A stretch of DNA of 64,000 bases from Blastomyces gilchristii SLH14081 (Eukaryota; Ascomycota; Eurotiomycetes; Onygenales; Ajellomycetaceae). Below are positions 37,958 through 50,926 of the stretch, piece after piece. How positions within the stretch are numbered: the stretch's first letter is position 1; each line of letters starts with the position of its first letter. Below the pieces are notes generated by a model. It had not been told where the DNA came from, ran no database searches, and saw only the letters and a list, made by a program, of their open reading frames with translations. The DNA lies in assembly GCF_000003855.2 (NCBI RefSeq), contig NW_003101640.1, positions 31,035-95,034 of the forward strand, written 5' to 3'. Both the position numbers and the translations under genes were made by a program.

Positions 37958-38289
37958 GGTTTTTCCTATATCTATAAAGTTAACTATTATACATTCATCA
38001 ATTTCAGATATGCAAAATCAGAAAATTCCAGCTCAGAATACAAAAACTGTTTATAAATTGCAGTATTTTAAGATCTTCTGATACTTTGAAACCATTTGAC
38101 AATATCATGACAAAAGAAAAGAGAACACAGTCTTAAAGATAGACACATTAAATAGATAGATAGAAAAGAATAGAAAGGAAAAGTAAAGTAAAGAGAGACT
38201 GTAATAAAACCAATTATTAAAAGATAGTATATAGCTGTTTTAACAGACTATATCTGATCAATTTTCTCCTTTTCATATTCAGATATTTT

Positions 38290-41200
38290 CTGAATTTAGT
38301 CATTTTCTTATAGCTGCTTGAGTTTCTGATAGAAAGTATATTAAGTATTTAATTCCTGTCTCAGTTGAGAATAAGAATCTCATATTTAATTGATTTAGAT
38401 TATACTTCTCTTTCAATCTGACTCTGAGACTATTGTATAATGCACAGTGCATTATAATATACTCAGAATTCTGATTTACATTGCAGAATGAGTATTCTAT
38501 TGAATCAAATCTATCATCAAATCTTTGTATATAAGATTTGAAATAGCCATGTCCTAGTTTCAGCTGTATTATAGATGAGAATATTTTCTTTTTATATCTA
38601 ATTGAACAAGATTTTCACTTGGGTTTTATTTCAAATCTTGAATAATGTATACTCTTCTTGTGTTTCTACCAGCTTTCATTTCACTTGTCTAAACAAGAGT
38701 CTTTTATCTTTCTCTTTATAAAAGACTAGAATATAATTTTTTGAATAGATCTGCTTAATTCTGAACTCTTTTTTGCAGCTGAATCAGCTAATTCATTATC
38801 ATGAATATTCATATAAGCAGGAACTCAGTGTAGATGAATTATCAGCTTTGATATTCTTCTCTTTTGAATTTTTAAAACAGAGTTTAAAATCAGTTCAGAA
38901 TTCATTTGATCATTATTAATCTGACTATTTCTAAGTCTTTTTAAAGCAGCTTGACTATCAGAGAATATTCATGTCTCTTTCAAACTATTTTCTCTTTTAT
39001 AAGATTTTATTTTTAATGAGTTTGAAAGCTTTCACTATTATAAATAGTTCAGTATCAAAGACTTCAGATTCACAGTCTAAATTCCAGAAACCTGAGATAA
39101 AATTGATATTATTTTCAGTATAAGCAATGCCTGCATCTAATCTATTCAACTTCTTATTTTTTGAGTTATCTGAATAAATTAGAATAGAGTCTTCTATATT
39201 GATTGTAGAAATTCTCTTCAAATACTGTTCATATTCTTTCTCTTTAGATATTTGACTTATTTATAAGTCTATAAGAGATTCAAGCTTTTCACTTCAGAGA
39301 GATATCTTCTCATAATCAACTTTTTCAATATTTAAAGAAGAAAATTAATCTTTAATCAGTGAGTGTAGTCTGTATAGTTGAGAAGATATTTTCTTTGAAG
39401 AATTATTTTCATTTCAATCAAGAAATCTATTTCAATCTAGTTCATTTTCAGAGTTAATTGATCAAAATAAAGAAAAGACTCTTTCTCTGATTATATGATT
39501 TAAGCTTATCTTTATAACTCTCAGAACATAGTTTATACAGGTCTTTTCAAATCTAATAACAGAAGAGAGAATTGAAGCTTTAATTTTCATTGCTTTAATA
39601 AAAGATGATTTGAATATTCTCAGAATTCTTCTCAAAGCTCTGTTTTACAGACTTTGAAAGAGTTCAGTGAAATTCTCTTGATTATTTCATTAAACTTCAA
39701 CTTTATAATCAGCTACTGAGATAATACAGACTATATATAACTGTCTCATAGTCTGAAAGAATAGATCTCTCTCTGTATTTGATATTCTGATTATGTTATT
39801 TAATAGTCTTTCTGTCTTGATAGTTCTTTGTTGAATATGATATTTAAAATTCAACTTGAAGATTAATCATACTTCTAATCCTTTGATATTTAAATTGGGT
39901 TTAATCTCTCTATTTAAAAGAGTTAGGCATAGTTCTTTCTCATTGAATCTAGAAAAGAAATGAGTGAACTCAGTTTTATTCATATTAAATTAAATTTGAT
40001 TGATATCTGCTCTAATAAAGATTGTCTTTACTGCTTTTTTAATCACTTTTAAATTCTCTCTGATTCTTTTTAAGCTGTAGACTAGATCAATATTATTCAT
40101 ATAACTTAGAGATTGCACTATTTTCATATCTCTATTTTTGAATAGATATGTAGTGTATATTATAAATAAAATGAGTGAGATTGAAGATTCTTCTAATACT
40201 TCTATTTTTATCTCAGTCTTGTCTTATTTCATTTCATGAAAGAATAGTTATATAATTCTTTTAGATATAAAACAGTAAACTCATTTTATTAGAGAAAGTG
40301 ACAGTTTTAACATCTTCAAAGTCTGAATTAACTTTGACTTTGAAACATAATTAAATACTTCTTTTATGTCAATAAAAACTGCAGTTGAGATCAGATCTTC
40401 ATACTTTGCTATTTAAATATCATGAGCAACTGAGAGAACAGTGTCAATTGCAGAATATTGCTTTGTATCTCTCATTTATTCACTGAATAAAAGAGAATTA
40501 TTCATAGAGCTTATAAAAAATAGTTGAGTAGCTATTATCTTTTCTAAAACCTTTTCTAGACAGTTCAATAGAGATATTACTCTATATAACTTAGAAATTG
40601 AAGTTTTTCTATTAGGTTTTGTAAGAATCACTTCAGTGACTTCTCTTCAGCATTCAGAATGATATTTATTTTTCAAGAGATTGAAAAAGTGCTTAAAACA
40701 TTCATTCTTTAAGTAGAAGTATATATTTTGAATAATCAAGTGATTGATTGAATCAGGCCCTGCAGTAGTTTTAACTGAACTTGAGAAGATAGCTGACTCT
40801 AATTCATCTTGTGTAAGCTCAGATCATTCTCAGTCATTTTCATCAATATAGTTGTGAAGTGATATATTATCTTCCTCTGAATCTGAATCTGATGAGTTTT
40901 GAAAGAGAATTCTTATAAAAGCTTAACATTTTTTCTCAAAAGAATTTACTGTGTATAATTCATTCTGAAACTCATATTCTAAGCCTGGAAGTTTTGCTAC
41001 ACTTCTTGTTTTAGTATAGTTAAAAGCTTTAAAAACTTTCTTTTCTTATACTTCAACAAATTTATTTCAGCAGTCTGCTTTAACTCTTTTAATATCTGAA
41101 AAATATTCATTTCTGACAGCTTTGAACTCTTTATCAGATATTATATCATTCTTTCAATCTCTTCTAGCAGTAGCTAATTATTTTTCTTTAGATGTGATAT

Positions 41201-41990
41201 TCTCATTTCATCAAGATTTGAAATACTCAGAAGACTTTCTCTTTGAAATATTATCTCTAACACTTGTTAGAATAATAGATGTAATAAGCTTCACTCTATT
41301 CTGAAGCATTTCATTTGAGATATCTTGATCAGAATTTCAACATAGCTCACTCTGCTTTTCAGATTTTAACAGTTTTATACTTTCTTCAACTGCTTTTCAA
41401 TCAGCTTTTTCAAAATTAAACTGATTAGAGAGAAGAGAATTTTCACATATTTATTTTTCACTCAGTTCAATATTAAATTGAATAATCTCATAATCTGATT
41501 CTAATGTCTTATTTAAATCAATAAATCAGTTTACAAGTTCTTTTTTCATTATATTTTGCGATATGAAGATTAGATCTATAATAGATTTCTGTTTCATATC
41601 TTTTCTAAAGAATGTTTATTGATCAGACTTGTTAACTAAATCTATTAAATACTCAAAGATTCATTTAACTAGATTATCTACTCTTACTGCTCTTTTGCAT
41701 TCTGAATTCTATCAGAGATGATGTGTATTGAAATCTCCTGCAATTATAGAGTTTCTTAATGAAGTTATGTTCAGAAATTCTCTATTAATTATGCAGATAT
41801 TGTTATTTTTCTTCAATAACTTCTCATTATAGATATTTATAAGCTGTATAGTATCTAACTTATTCTCTTTATCTATAATATCATTCACCAGAATATCAGA
41901 GTCAGACATGATATTAAATCTTAGATTAAATTAATATCTTAATCTTTTTCTTTTATAGATCACTACTCTTGAGTCTTGACTTTATCTCAG
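38290..41990 (-). pseudogene. LINE-B ORF2 remnant: endonuclease, RT, RNase H
   Basis: On the - strand: apurinic-endonuclease motif AGDFNTHH at 41727-41738 and around it. RT follows with FIDIK near 40365 and the catalytic YxDD box mutated to YMNN near 40090-40105. Then an RNase H domain at 39221-38997 with IYSDNS, and E-V-F-D-T-E-L-F as the AELFA-type block. Endonuclease plus RT plus RNase H is the Tad/I-type layout. Boundaries are approximate because of frame loss. Confidence 0.8.
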
Positions 41991-42449
41991 ACTTTTGAAA
42001 TAGAAAGTAGTAGTAGCTTGAATAAGAAATAATATGTCTTTACTCAGCATCAAAATTCAGTTTCTGAAGTAGTATAAAATCAACTTTTTGTTCAAATGCA
42101 ATTTGAAGATAAGAATAAATATAATTTGAGTTTCTATTCACATTATTTGAAATAAATGTGATTTTTGAAGAGTTTTTGAACTTTTTTTATTATTTTTGTT
42201 GTATATTCATACTAAAAGAGAGTAGAGATAGAGTAGAATCTAATCACTATTATCAGATAGTAGATTATAACTATTTTAAAAAGTAGAAATCTCAACTGCT
42301 TGCATTATATCTAGTTTATTATCAGAGTCATTTCTCAATTCTCTAATCTTAATAGAAGTTTCAGGATTCAAATTCTGTTTACATTTAACTGAAGAATTAA
42401 AGTTTGAAGATTTAGATAGTTAAGAGTTTCTTCATTTTAAGCTTACAGT

Positions 42450-43700
42450 TGTGAGTTTACTGACTTGACTATTCTCTTCAGTTCTAGATTTACTTTGAGC
42501 ATCATCTTTTCTCCAGTTCTTTTGAGTTCTTGAAGTAAATATACATTCTTTTGAGCTAGATACATATTTTTCTTTACAATTAGAGTATTTAAGCAGAGTG
42601 TGTTAACATATTTTATCTCTTTTTAAGCATGTTTCACATTTATACTCACTAGTTGTATAATCTCTAGTACAGAATGCACATTTTGATTCTTCAAAATAAG
42701 AGATTACAAAGTGTTCATATCTTTGACAGTTTGAACACTGTGTTTGAGCTTTGAGATTCATTCTTGAGTCTTTGTATTCATGAACTCTCATTTTCAAATC
42801 CACTACTCTTACTTCAGAGATCTTTAACTGTTTAAGTATCTTTATATACACTAGAACAGAGACATTTCTTCTGCTTTATCTGAACTCAATTGAATTTAGT
42901 AATAAAGACTCTTTTCTCAGTTCAATAAAGTTGTGTTCTTCTAATTCATTTTTGAGAAGTAGTATTTCTTCTTCACAGTCAAAAATTTCAACTGAAATAT
43001 TATAAAGAATGAATTTGTCTCACTTTTCATCTCTCTCAGATAGAATTATTATGTTTAACAAAGATTCTACTGCTGATTTTCAGAGATTCTCATTCTGAAT
43101 AAGGAATTTCACACAGACTTCAGACATTGTAGTCAGAATAATGAAGTTTTCAAAGAAGAATGACTCAATTAAAGCTATAACTGATTTTTGCACTTTAATA
43201 TCAGTTATTAACTGAGAAAAGAACTGCTGATTGATTTCATTTCTAATTCTGAAAATAAGATTTAAGTTTAGCTTGTTTCTCTGTAAGATGTTCTGATTTG
43301 AGACTTTGAGAATAAGTCTTCTATTTCTGAAGATTTGAAAGTTTTTCTCTTTTTACATTTTTTTCTTCACTTTTCTATCAATAGAAGTATGAGCAGTATT
43401 CTTCTCAGTTTTCTCAGGATTTTGAGCAGATTTAGAGATAGCAGATTTAGAGACAGCAGATTCAGCTGCTTGAATATATATTTTCTTCTGATTTAAAGAA
43501 GAAGAAGAAGAAGTAGAAAAAGAAGAAGAAGAATAAAATGAAAAGTCAGTGATTGTACTAGAAATTTTCAATGTTTTTAGAACTGTGTTTGAAATTCTAA
43601 GTTTGAACTTGATCACTTTCTGTAGTTGTCTAGTCTGAGTATGAAGAATTAACAGAACTTCTTTATTTATCTCACTCAGACACTGCTTTTCAAGAATCTT
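42450..43700 (-). pseudogene. LINE-B ORF1 remnant, zinc-knuckle protein
   Basis: On the - strand a Ser/Lys-rich N-terminal part (43616-43353, with a poly-Ser run) is followed by cysteine knuckles at 42851-42603: CSNCQRYEHF...SYF, then CAFC..DYTTSEYKC and CETC. This is the usual gag-like nucleic-acid-binding ORF1 of fungal Tad-type LINEs, which coats LINE RNA (family knowledge). Interrupted by stops and approximate at both ends. Confidence 0.72.
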
Positions 43701-43858
43701 ACTTACTTTTTCAAGTTTCTGTATTTTAAGAACTTGTTATTTCTCTATTTCTTCTTTCTTTCTTCTCTTCAGAATTTCAATCTCAGGAATATTATTTGAG
43801 AAAGCATCTTTTTTCACATCAACTGAGTGTATTTTTAAATACATTATTCTCACTCAAT

Positions 43859-43991
43859 GAAAAGTTGATCAGACTGTTTCAATTAAGATATTTATTAAAC
43901 TCTTTTGAATTGAAAAGTTGATCAGACTGTTTTAATTAAGAGATTTCTAAGTCTGTTTTTAATTGAAAAGTTGATCAGACTGTTTCAAAAG
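43859..43991. repeat. Three copies of a 30-bp motif, 53-bp period
   Basis: The motif gaaaagttgatcagactgtt occurs at 43859, 43912 and 43965, exactly 53 bp apart, at the start of the LINE-B ORF1 region. On the LINE strand this could be a repeated regulatory or peptide unit. LINE-A and LINE-C do not extend this far. Confidence 0.75.
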
Positions 43992-44883
43992 AAGAATATA
44001 AGACTTTTATATATAAAACATCTGATTCTTTTCACACTAGTTCAGTAACTAAATTAGATTTTTAAAGAGAATCTAATAAACTAAAATTGATTTTTAAAAT
44101 AAATCAATAAAATCTTTATAATCTCTTTCTTGAAATACAGTGAGAAAAAGTATGATATCAATTGATAATAAATCAGATAATATGACAGTTTTTGAGAGAA
44201 AAACTGATAAAAAATAAATTAATTTTTTGCAGAGAAATTGATTAAAACTATTTAATTTTATTCTAAATCATTCAATTCTTCTCACACAATAAGTATACAA
44301 CTCAAATCAGTTAATAAAGAGTGTAAAAAAGAATTAAATATTAATAAAAGCTCTTCAGTCACTGAAAAAGTAATTCTTACTTAAAAGAATGTGAAATTAT
44401 GATAGAAAACAGCTCTGTTTTTAATTCTTTGTAAGAATATTGTATAAAATTCAGAGAAAAATATCTTACTTTTTCAAGAGAAGTAAAAAACTATTTCTAA
44501 GATCTTTTTTTTTGCATTAACTGCTGCAGAAGAATGAGATAGAAACTGTTAAGATATACACTACTGTATACTCTCTATCAAGACTTTCTCTCTTCAGAGT
44601 CTTGATATTATAGAGAATATAAGTCTGTTTCTATATAATAATATAAATATTGTCAGTGAGATGTAGAGAAACTGATTATTTATATCTTAAAATAGAAGAC
44701 TTTATCAATGATTATATTAATATAGAGTTAATTCTTAAATTTAATAGAAATCTAGTGTTGCTGTTCTCAATCTCTTACAGAATCTATTGAATATTGATAT
44801 ATTAAAACTAGATTTAATATATCTCACTGTGCAGGAATTAAAGGCTCAGTCAGACCTTGAGATAAACTAATTTTATAGTTGTT

Positions 44884-45205
44884 GTGTCTGTCAATTATGT
44901 ATTGAATACAGTTGCTGAGGTATCTTTTTGTATTTTTCTGCTGGGGATGAGCCAGATTGAAAGAGGCAGTACAAGGGTGGAACTCAGTGTTGATGTCTTG
45001 ATACATCAAAGATAGACAGAGTTTTCACAGAGAATGCACTTCAGATGTGTCTGTTGATTATGTGCTTGATACTATTACTGAGGTATATTTTTGTATTTTT
45101 CTGCTGAAGGTGGGCCAGATTGAGAAGGGCAGTATGTGAGTGAGACTTAGCATTGATGTTTTGAAACATCAAAGATAGACAGGGTTTTCACAGCAGTTGC
45201 TTCTC
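44884..45205 (-). repeat. LINE-B 5' UTR: two 163-bp direct repeats
   Basis: Units start with gtgtctgt at 44884 and 45047, and share tatttttctgctg, gccagattga and catcaaagatagacag blocks. They are promoter-like monomers at the LINE 5' end. Some GC-rich words are retained. Confidence 0.75.
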
Positions 45206-45289
45206 AGATATCTCCACAATTACAGATCAGGAATCTTCCAAAATCAAGAAGATTGATGCTTATGACTAGGTCTCTTCACTTTACAATTT

Positions 45290-45440
45290 GTATGGCAATT
45301 TGGCCCGGGGTTGTGGTGTGATAGGGGAGAACAGAGGATAATCCCACACAGGAGTTTCGAACAACATCTGGTTCACTTTTGGCTGGATAACTCCACCACC
45401 ACACGGGGTATGCGGTCGGCGATGGGGTCAAAATGCTCGT
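45290..45440 (-). promoter_or_regulatory. CpG-retaining 5' end of LINE-B, promoter candidate
   Basis: The 5'-most part of LINE-B stays GC-rich (gcggtcggcgatgggg, tggcccggggttg) while the body is CpG-depleted. It contains GTTCGAAAC, resembling a pol III B-box. A promoter role is inferred from position only. Confidence 0.35.
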
Positions 45441-45751
45441 ATGAATAGTGTGTTTTAATTCATATATATACACACAGTTATGAATTCATATGATATCAAA
45501 TGACAATCAATGATATCTCATTTATATTCTCAGTTCATTTAATGTGTATCTATTATATCAAATAGCATATCTTACTCTTGTTATGAGAGAGCATCTGTCA
45601 TTAAGTTCTGACTATTAGAATGATAGTGTATTGTGAAATGAAAACAGCTTAAGAACTCAGATCATTGTATCTGTTATTTGATAAGTTTATAAGTGATTGT
45701 GAGATTCTTATAATCTGTGATTATCTTATTATTATTATTATTCTTTATTTA

Positions 45752-45805
45752 TAGATGTATGCAGTCAGAGACTATGACATCTACCTGAGAACTTTTGGTT
45801 CTCAG
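45752..45805 (-). other. Two hairpins at the LINE-C 3' end
   Basis: TAGATGT / ACATCTA (45752-45783) and CTGAGAAC / GTTCTCAG (45785-45805), same spacing as in LINE-A and LINE-B. The AAT tail is at about 45727-45741. Confidence 0.6.
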
Positions 45806-46079
45806 GGTTTTTCCTATATCTATAAAGTTAACTATTATACATTTATCAATTTCAGGTATACAAAATCAGAAAATTCCAGCTCAGAATACAAAAACTGAAT
45901 ATAAATTGCAGTATTTTAACACCTTCTGATACTTTGCAATCATTTGATAATATCATGACAAAAGAAAAGAGAACACAGTCTGAAAGATAGACACATTAAA
46001 TAGATAGATAGAAAAGAATAAAGAAGTAAAAGTAAAGTAAAGAGAGACTACAATAAATTAAAATTATTAAAAGATAGTG

Positions 46080-49000
46080 TATAGCTGTTTTAACAGACTA
46101 TATTCAATCAATTTCCACCTCTTCATATTCAGATACTTCTGAATTCAGCTGTTTTCTTGTAGCTGCTTGAGTTGCTGATAGAAAGTCTATTAGATATTTA
46201 ATTCCTGTCTCAGTTGAGAATAAGAATCTCATATTTAATTAATTCAAATTATACTTCTCTTTCAATCTGACTCTGAGACTATTATATAATAAACAATATA
46301 TTACAATATACTCAGGATTTTCATTTGCATTGCAGAATGAGCATTCTATTGAATCAATTCTATCATCAAATCTTTGTATATAAGATTTGAAATAATCATG
46401 TTCTAGTTTCAGCTGAATTATAGATGACAATATTTTCTTTTTACATTTAATTGAATAAGATTTTCACTTAAGTTTTATCTCAAATCTTGAATAATGTATA
46501 CTCTTCTTTTGTTTCTGTCAGCTTTTATTTCACTTATTTAAACAAGATTCTTTCATATTTCTCTTTATAAAAGATCAGGATACTGTTTTTTGAATAGATC
46601 TGCTTAATTCTGACCCCTTTTTAACTGCTAAATCAGTCAATTCATTGTCATGAATATTCATATAAGCATGAACTCAGTGTAAATAAATTATCACTTTTAA
46701 TAATCTTCTCTTTGAAATCTTTATAACAGAATTTAAAATCAGTTCAAGATTCATTTCATCATTATAATCTGACTATTTTTAAGTCTTTTCAAAGCAGCTT
46801 AACTATCAGAGAATATTCATACATCTTTCAAGTTATTTTCTCTTTTATAAGATTTTATCTCAATAAGTTTGAAAGCTTTTACTATTATAAATAGTTCAGC
46901 AGCAAAGACTTCAGATTCACAGCTTAAATTTCAGAAATCTGCAATGAAATTGATATTATCTTCAGTATAAACAATGTCTGTATCTAATCTGTTCAAACTC
47001 TCATTTTTTGAGTCATCTGAGTAAATCAGAATAGAGTCTTTTATATTGATTATAGAGATTTTCTTCAAATGCTGTTCAAATTCTCTCTCTTTAGATAGTT
47101 CACTTATTTATAAGTCTATGAGAGATTTCAGCTTTTCTCTTCAGAGAGATATCTTCTCATGATTAATTTTCTCAACATTTAATGAAGAAAATTGATTTTT
47201 AATCTGTGAATATAGTGTATACAGTTGAGAGAGCATTTTCTTTGAAGCACTATGCTTATTTTAAATAAGAAATCTATTTCAATTCAGTTCATTTTCTAAG
47301 TTAATTAATGAAAATGAAGAAGAGACTCTTTCTCTGATTATATAATTTGAGCTCATCTTCATAACTCTCAGAGTATAGTTCATGCAGGCCTTTTCAAAGT
47401 GAATAGTAGAAGATGAAATTAAAGCTTCAATTTTCATTGCTTTAATAGAAGATGATTTGAATACTGTCAGAATTCTTCTTAAAGCTCTGTTTTACAGACT
47501 TTGAAAGAGTTCAGTAAAATTAGCTTGATTATTTCATCAAACTTAAACTTCATAATCAGCTACTGAGATGATACAGACTATGTATAATTGTCTTATAGCC
47601 TGAAAGAATAGATCTCTCTCAGTATTTGATAGTCTGATTACACTATTCAGTAGTCTCTCTGCCTTGATGATTCTTTGTTGAATATAATATTTAAAATTCA
47701 ACTTGAAGTTTAATCATACTCCTTGTCATTTGATATTCAAACTGGGTTTAATCTCTTTATTCAAAAGAGTTAGACTTAGGTTTTTCTCATTAAATCTTGA
47801 AAAAAAGTGAATTAACTCAGTTTTATTCATATCAAATTGAATTAGATTGATATCTGCTCTAACAAAGATTTTCTTTACTGCTTTTTTAATCACTTCTAAA
47901 TTCTCTTTGATTATCTTTGAACTGTAGACTAGATCAATATCATCTATATAACTTGAAAATCTCACTATTTTCATCTCTCTATTCTTGAATAGATATGCAG
48001 TATATATTGCAAATAGAACTAAGAAGATTGAAGATTCTTATAATACTTCTATTTTTATCTCAGTCTTATCTTGTTTCATTTCATCAAAGAATAGTTGATT
48101 AATTCTTTTAGATATAAAATAGTTAACTCATTTTATTAGAGAAAGTGATAGTTTTAACATCTTCAAAGTTTGAATCATCTTAGACTTTAAAATATGATCA
48201 AATGCATCTTTTATATTAATAAAAACTGCAGTTGAGACCAGATCTTCATACTTTGTTATTTGAATGTTATAAATAACTGAAAGAACAGTGTTAATTATAG
48301 AACATTATTTTCTATCTCTCATTTATTCATTAAATAGAAGAGAATCACTAATAGAGCTTATAAAAGATAATCTAGTAGCTATTATCTTTTCTAGAATTTT
48401 TCTTAAATAGTTTAATAGAGATATTACTCTGTATGACTTAGAAATTAAGACTTTTCTATTAAATTTTGTAAGAATTACTTCAGTAGCTTTCCTTCAGTAT
48501 TCAGAATAATAATCATTTTTTAAGAGATTGAAAAAGAGCTCAAAATATTCATTCTTCAAGTAGGAATATGTGTTTTGAATAATCAAGTGATTGATTGAAT
48601 AAGGCTCTACAGTAGTTTTAATTGAACTTGAGAATATAGCTGACTCTAGTTCATCTTATATAAGCTCAGATCATTCCCAGTTATTTTCATTAATATATTC
48701 ATGAAATGACATATTCTTCTCTTCAAAATATGATGATGAGTTTTGAAAGAGAATTCTTATAAAAGCTTAACATTTTTTCTCAAAAGAATTTGCTGTATAT
48801 AATTCATTCTGAAATTCATATTCTAAGGTTGAAAGCTTTGCTACACTTCTTGTTTTAATATAGTTAAAGGCTTTGAAAACTTCTTTTTCTTATACTTCTT
48901 TAAGAAATTTGTTCCAGTAATCTGTTTTGGCTTTTTTAATATCTGAAAAATATTCATTTTAAATAGCTTTGAACTCTTCATCAGATATTAAGTGATTCTT

Positions 49001-49840
49001 TCAATCTCTCTTAGCAGTGACTAATTGCTTTCTTTTAGAAGTGATATTCTCATTTCATCAAGGTTTGAAATACTCAGAAGACTTTTTCTTTGAAATATTT
49101 TCTCTGATACTTGTTAAAAGAATAGATGTAATCAGCTTTACTCTATTCTTAAGCATTTCATTTGAAATATCTTGACTCTAATTTCAATAGAGCTAACTCT
49201 GCTTTTCAGATTTCAGCTGTTTTATACTTTCTTTAACTACTTTTTAATCAGCTTTTTCAAAGTTATACTGATTAGAGAGAAGAGATTTTTCACTCATTTA
49301 TTTTTCACTCAGTTCAGTATCAAATTGAATAATCTCATAATCTGATTTTGATGTCTTATTTGAATCAATAAATAAGTTTATAAGTCTTTTTTCAATTAAA
49401 TTTTATGACATGAAAGTTAGATCTATAATAGATTTCTATTTCACATCTTTTCTAAAGAATGTTCATTAATCAGACTTATTAACTAAATCTATTAAATATT
49501 TAAAAGTTTATTCAATCAGTTTATCTGCTCTTACTACTCTTCTGTATTTTAAATTTTATTGAAGATAATATGCATTGAAGTCTCCTACAATGATAGAGTT
49601 TTTTAAGAGAATTATATTTAAAAATTCTCTATTAATTGTTCAGAAATTGTTCTTTTCTTTCAATAACTTTTTATTATAGATATTTATAAGTTGAATAATA
49701 TTAAACTCATTCTCTTTATCTATAATATCATCTACTAGAATATCAGAGTCAGATATAATATCAAATCTCAGATTAAATTAATATCTTAATCTTTTTCTTC
49801 TGTAAATCACTACTCTTAATTTTATCTCAGATTTTTCAGA
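46080..49840 (-). pseudogene. LINE-C ORF2 remnant: endonuclease, RT, RNase H
   Basis: On the - strand: endonuclease GDFN at 49574-49585, RT with the catalytic box YIDD intact (SSYIDDIDLVYSS near 47930-47965), and RNase H near 47060-46870 reading IYSDDS and AAELF. Stops and frameshifts break it. The RT stretch 47974-47726 is still open for 82 codons. Confidence 0.78.
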
Positions 49841-50199
49841 TAGAAAGCAGTAATAGCTTGAATGAGAAATGATGTACTTTTACTCAGTATCAAAGTTTGA
49901 TTCTTAAAGAAGTACAAAGTCAACTTTTTATTCAAATACAATCTGAAGATAAGAATAAATATAATTTAAGTTTCTATTCACATTGGTTTGAATAAATGTG
50001 ATTTTTAAAGAATTTTTAAACTTTTTTTGTTATTTTTATTATATATTCATACTAAAAGAGAGTAGAAATAGAGCAGAATCTAATTACTATCATCTGATAG
50101 TAGATTATAACTGTTTTAAAAAGCAGGACTTTTAACTGCTTGTATTCTTTCTAGTTTATTAAGAGAGTTATTTCTCAATTCTCTAATCTTAACAGATGT

Positions 50200-50926
50200 T
50201 TAAGAATTCAAATTCTATTTATGTTTAGCTGAAGAATTTGACTTTAAAAATTTAGATAATTGAGAGTTTCTTCTTTTTGAGCTTACAGTTCTAGATTTAC
50301 TGACTTGACTATTATCTTCAGTTTTAGATTGTCTTTGAGCTTCTTCTTTTCTTCAGTTCTTTTAAATTCTTGAAGCAAATGTGCATTCTTTTAAATTAGA
50401 TACATACTTTTCTTTACAGTTAGAGTATTTAAGCAGAGTATATTAGCATATTTCATCTATTTTTAAGTATAATTCATATTTATACTCACTAGTTTTATGA
50501 TCTTTAGCACAGAAACTGCATTTTATATCTCTGAAATAAGAGATTGCAAAGTATTCATATCTTTAACTGTTTGAACACTGTGTTTGTGTTTTGAGACTTA
50601 TTCTTAAGTCTTTGTATTCATGAACTCTTATTTTCAAACCTGTCACTCTCACTTCAGATATTTTTGATTGTTCAAGTATCTTTATATAAACTAGAATACA
50701 GGCATTTCTTCTGATTTGTCTAAATTCAATTGAATTCAGTTATACAGGCTTCTTTCTCAGTTGAATAGAATTGTATTCTTTTAACTCATTTTTAAGAAGT
50801 AGCATTTCTGTCTCACAGTCAAAAATTTCAACTGAAATATCATGAAGAATGAATTTGTCTCACTTTTCATCTCTCTCAGATAGAATTGTTGTATTTAACA
50901 GGGATTCTAATACTGACTACGGGCGC
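50200..50926 (-). pseudogene. LINE-C ORF1 remnant, C-terminal half
   Basis: Homologous to LINE-B ORF1 from about 43085 downwards, including the zinc-knuckle region near 50450-50600. The 5' half is replaced by the tRNA-headed segment. Confidence 0.65.

Larger units (their letters stand above)
37881..45526 (-). mobile_element. LINE-B: apparently full-length Tad-like LINE, 7.6 kb
   Basis: A - strand LINE inside Gypsy-6, bounded by an 11-bp target duplication ttctcagtt(t/c)a (37870-37880, 45527-45537). In its own orientation: a CpG-retaining 5' end, a 5' UTR with two 163-bp direct repeats, ORF1 with zinc knuckles, ORF2 with endonuclease, RT and RNase H, a 3' UTR with two hairpins, and an AAT-rich tail at 37881-37895. 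It is the longest of the three copies. ORFs are broken by stops. Confidence 0.9.
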
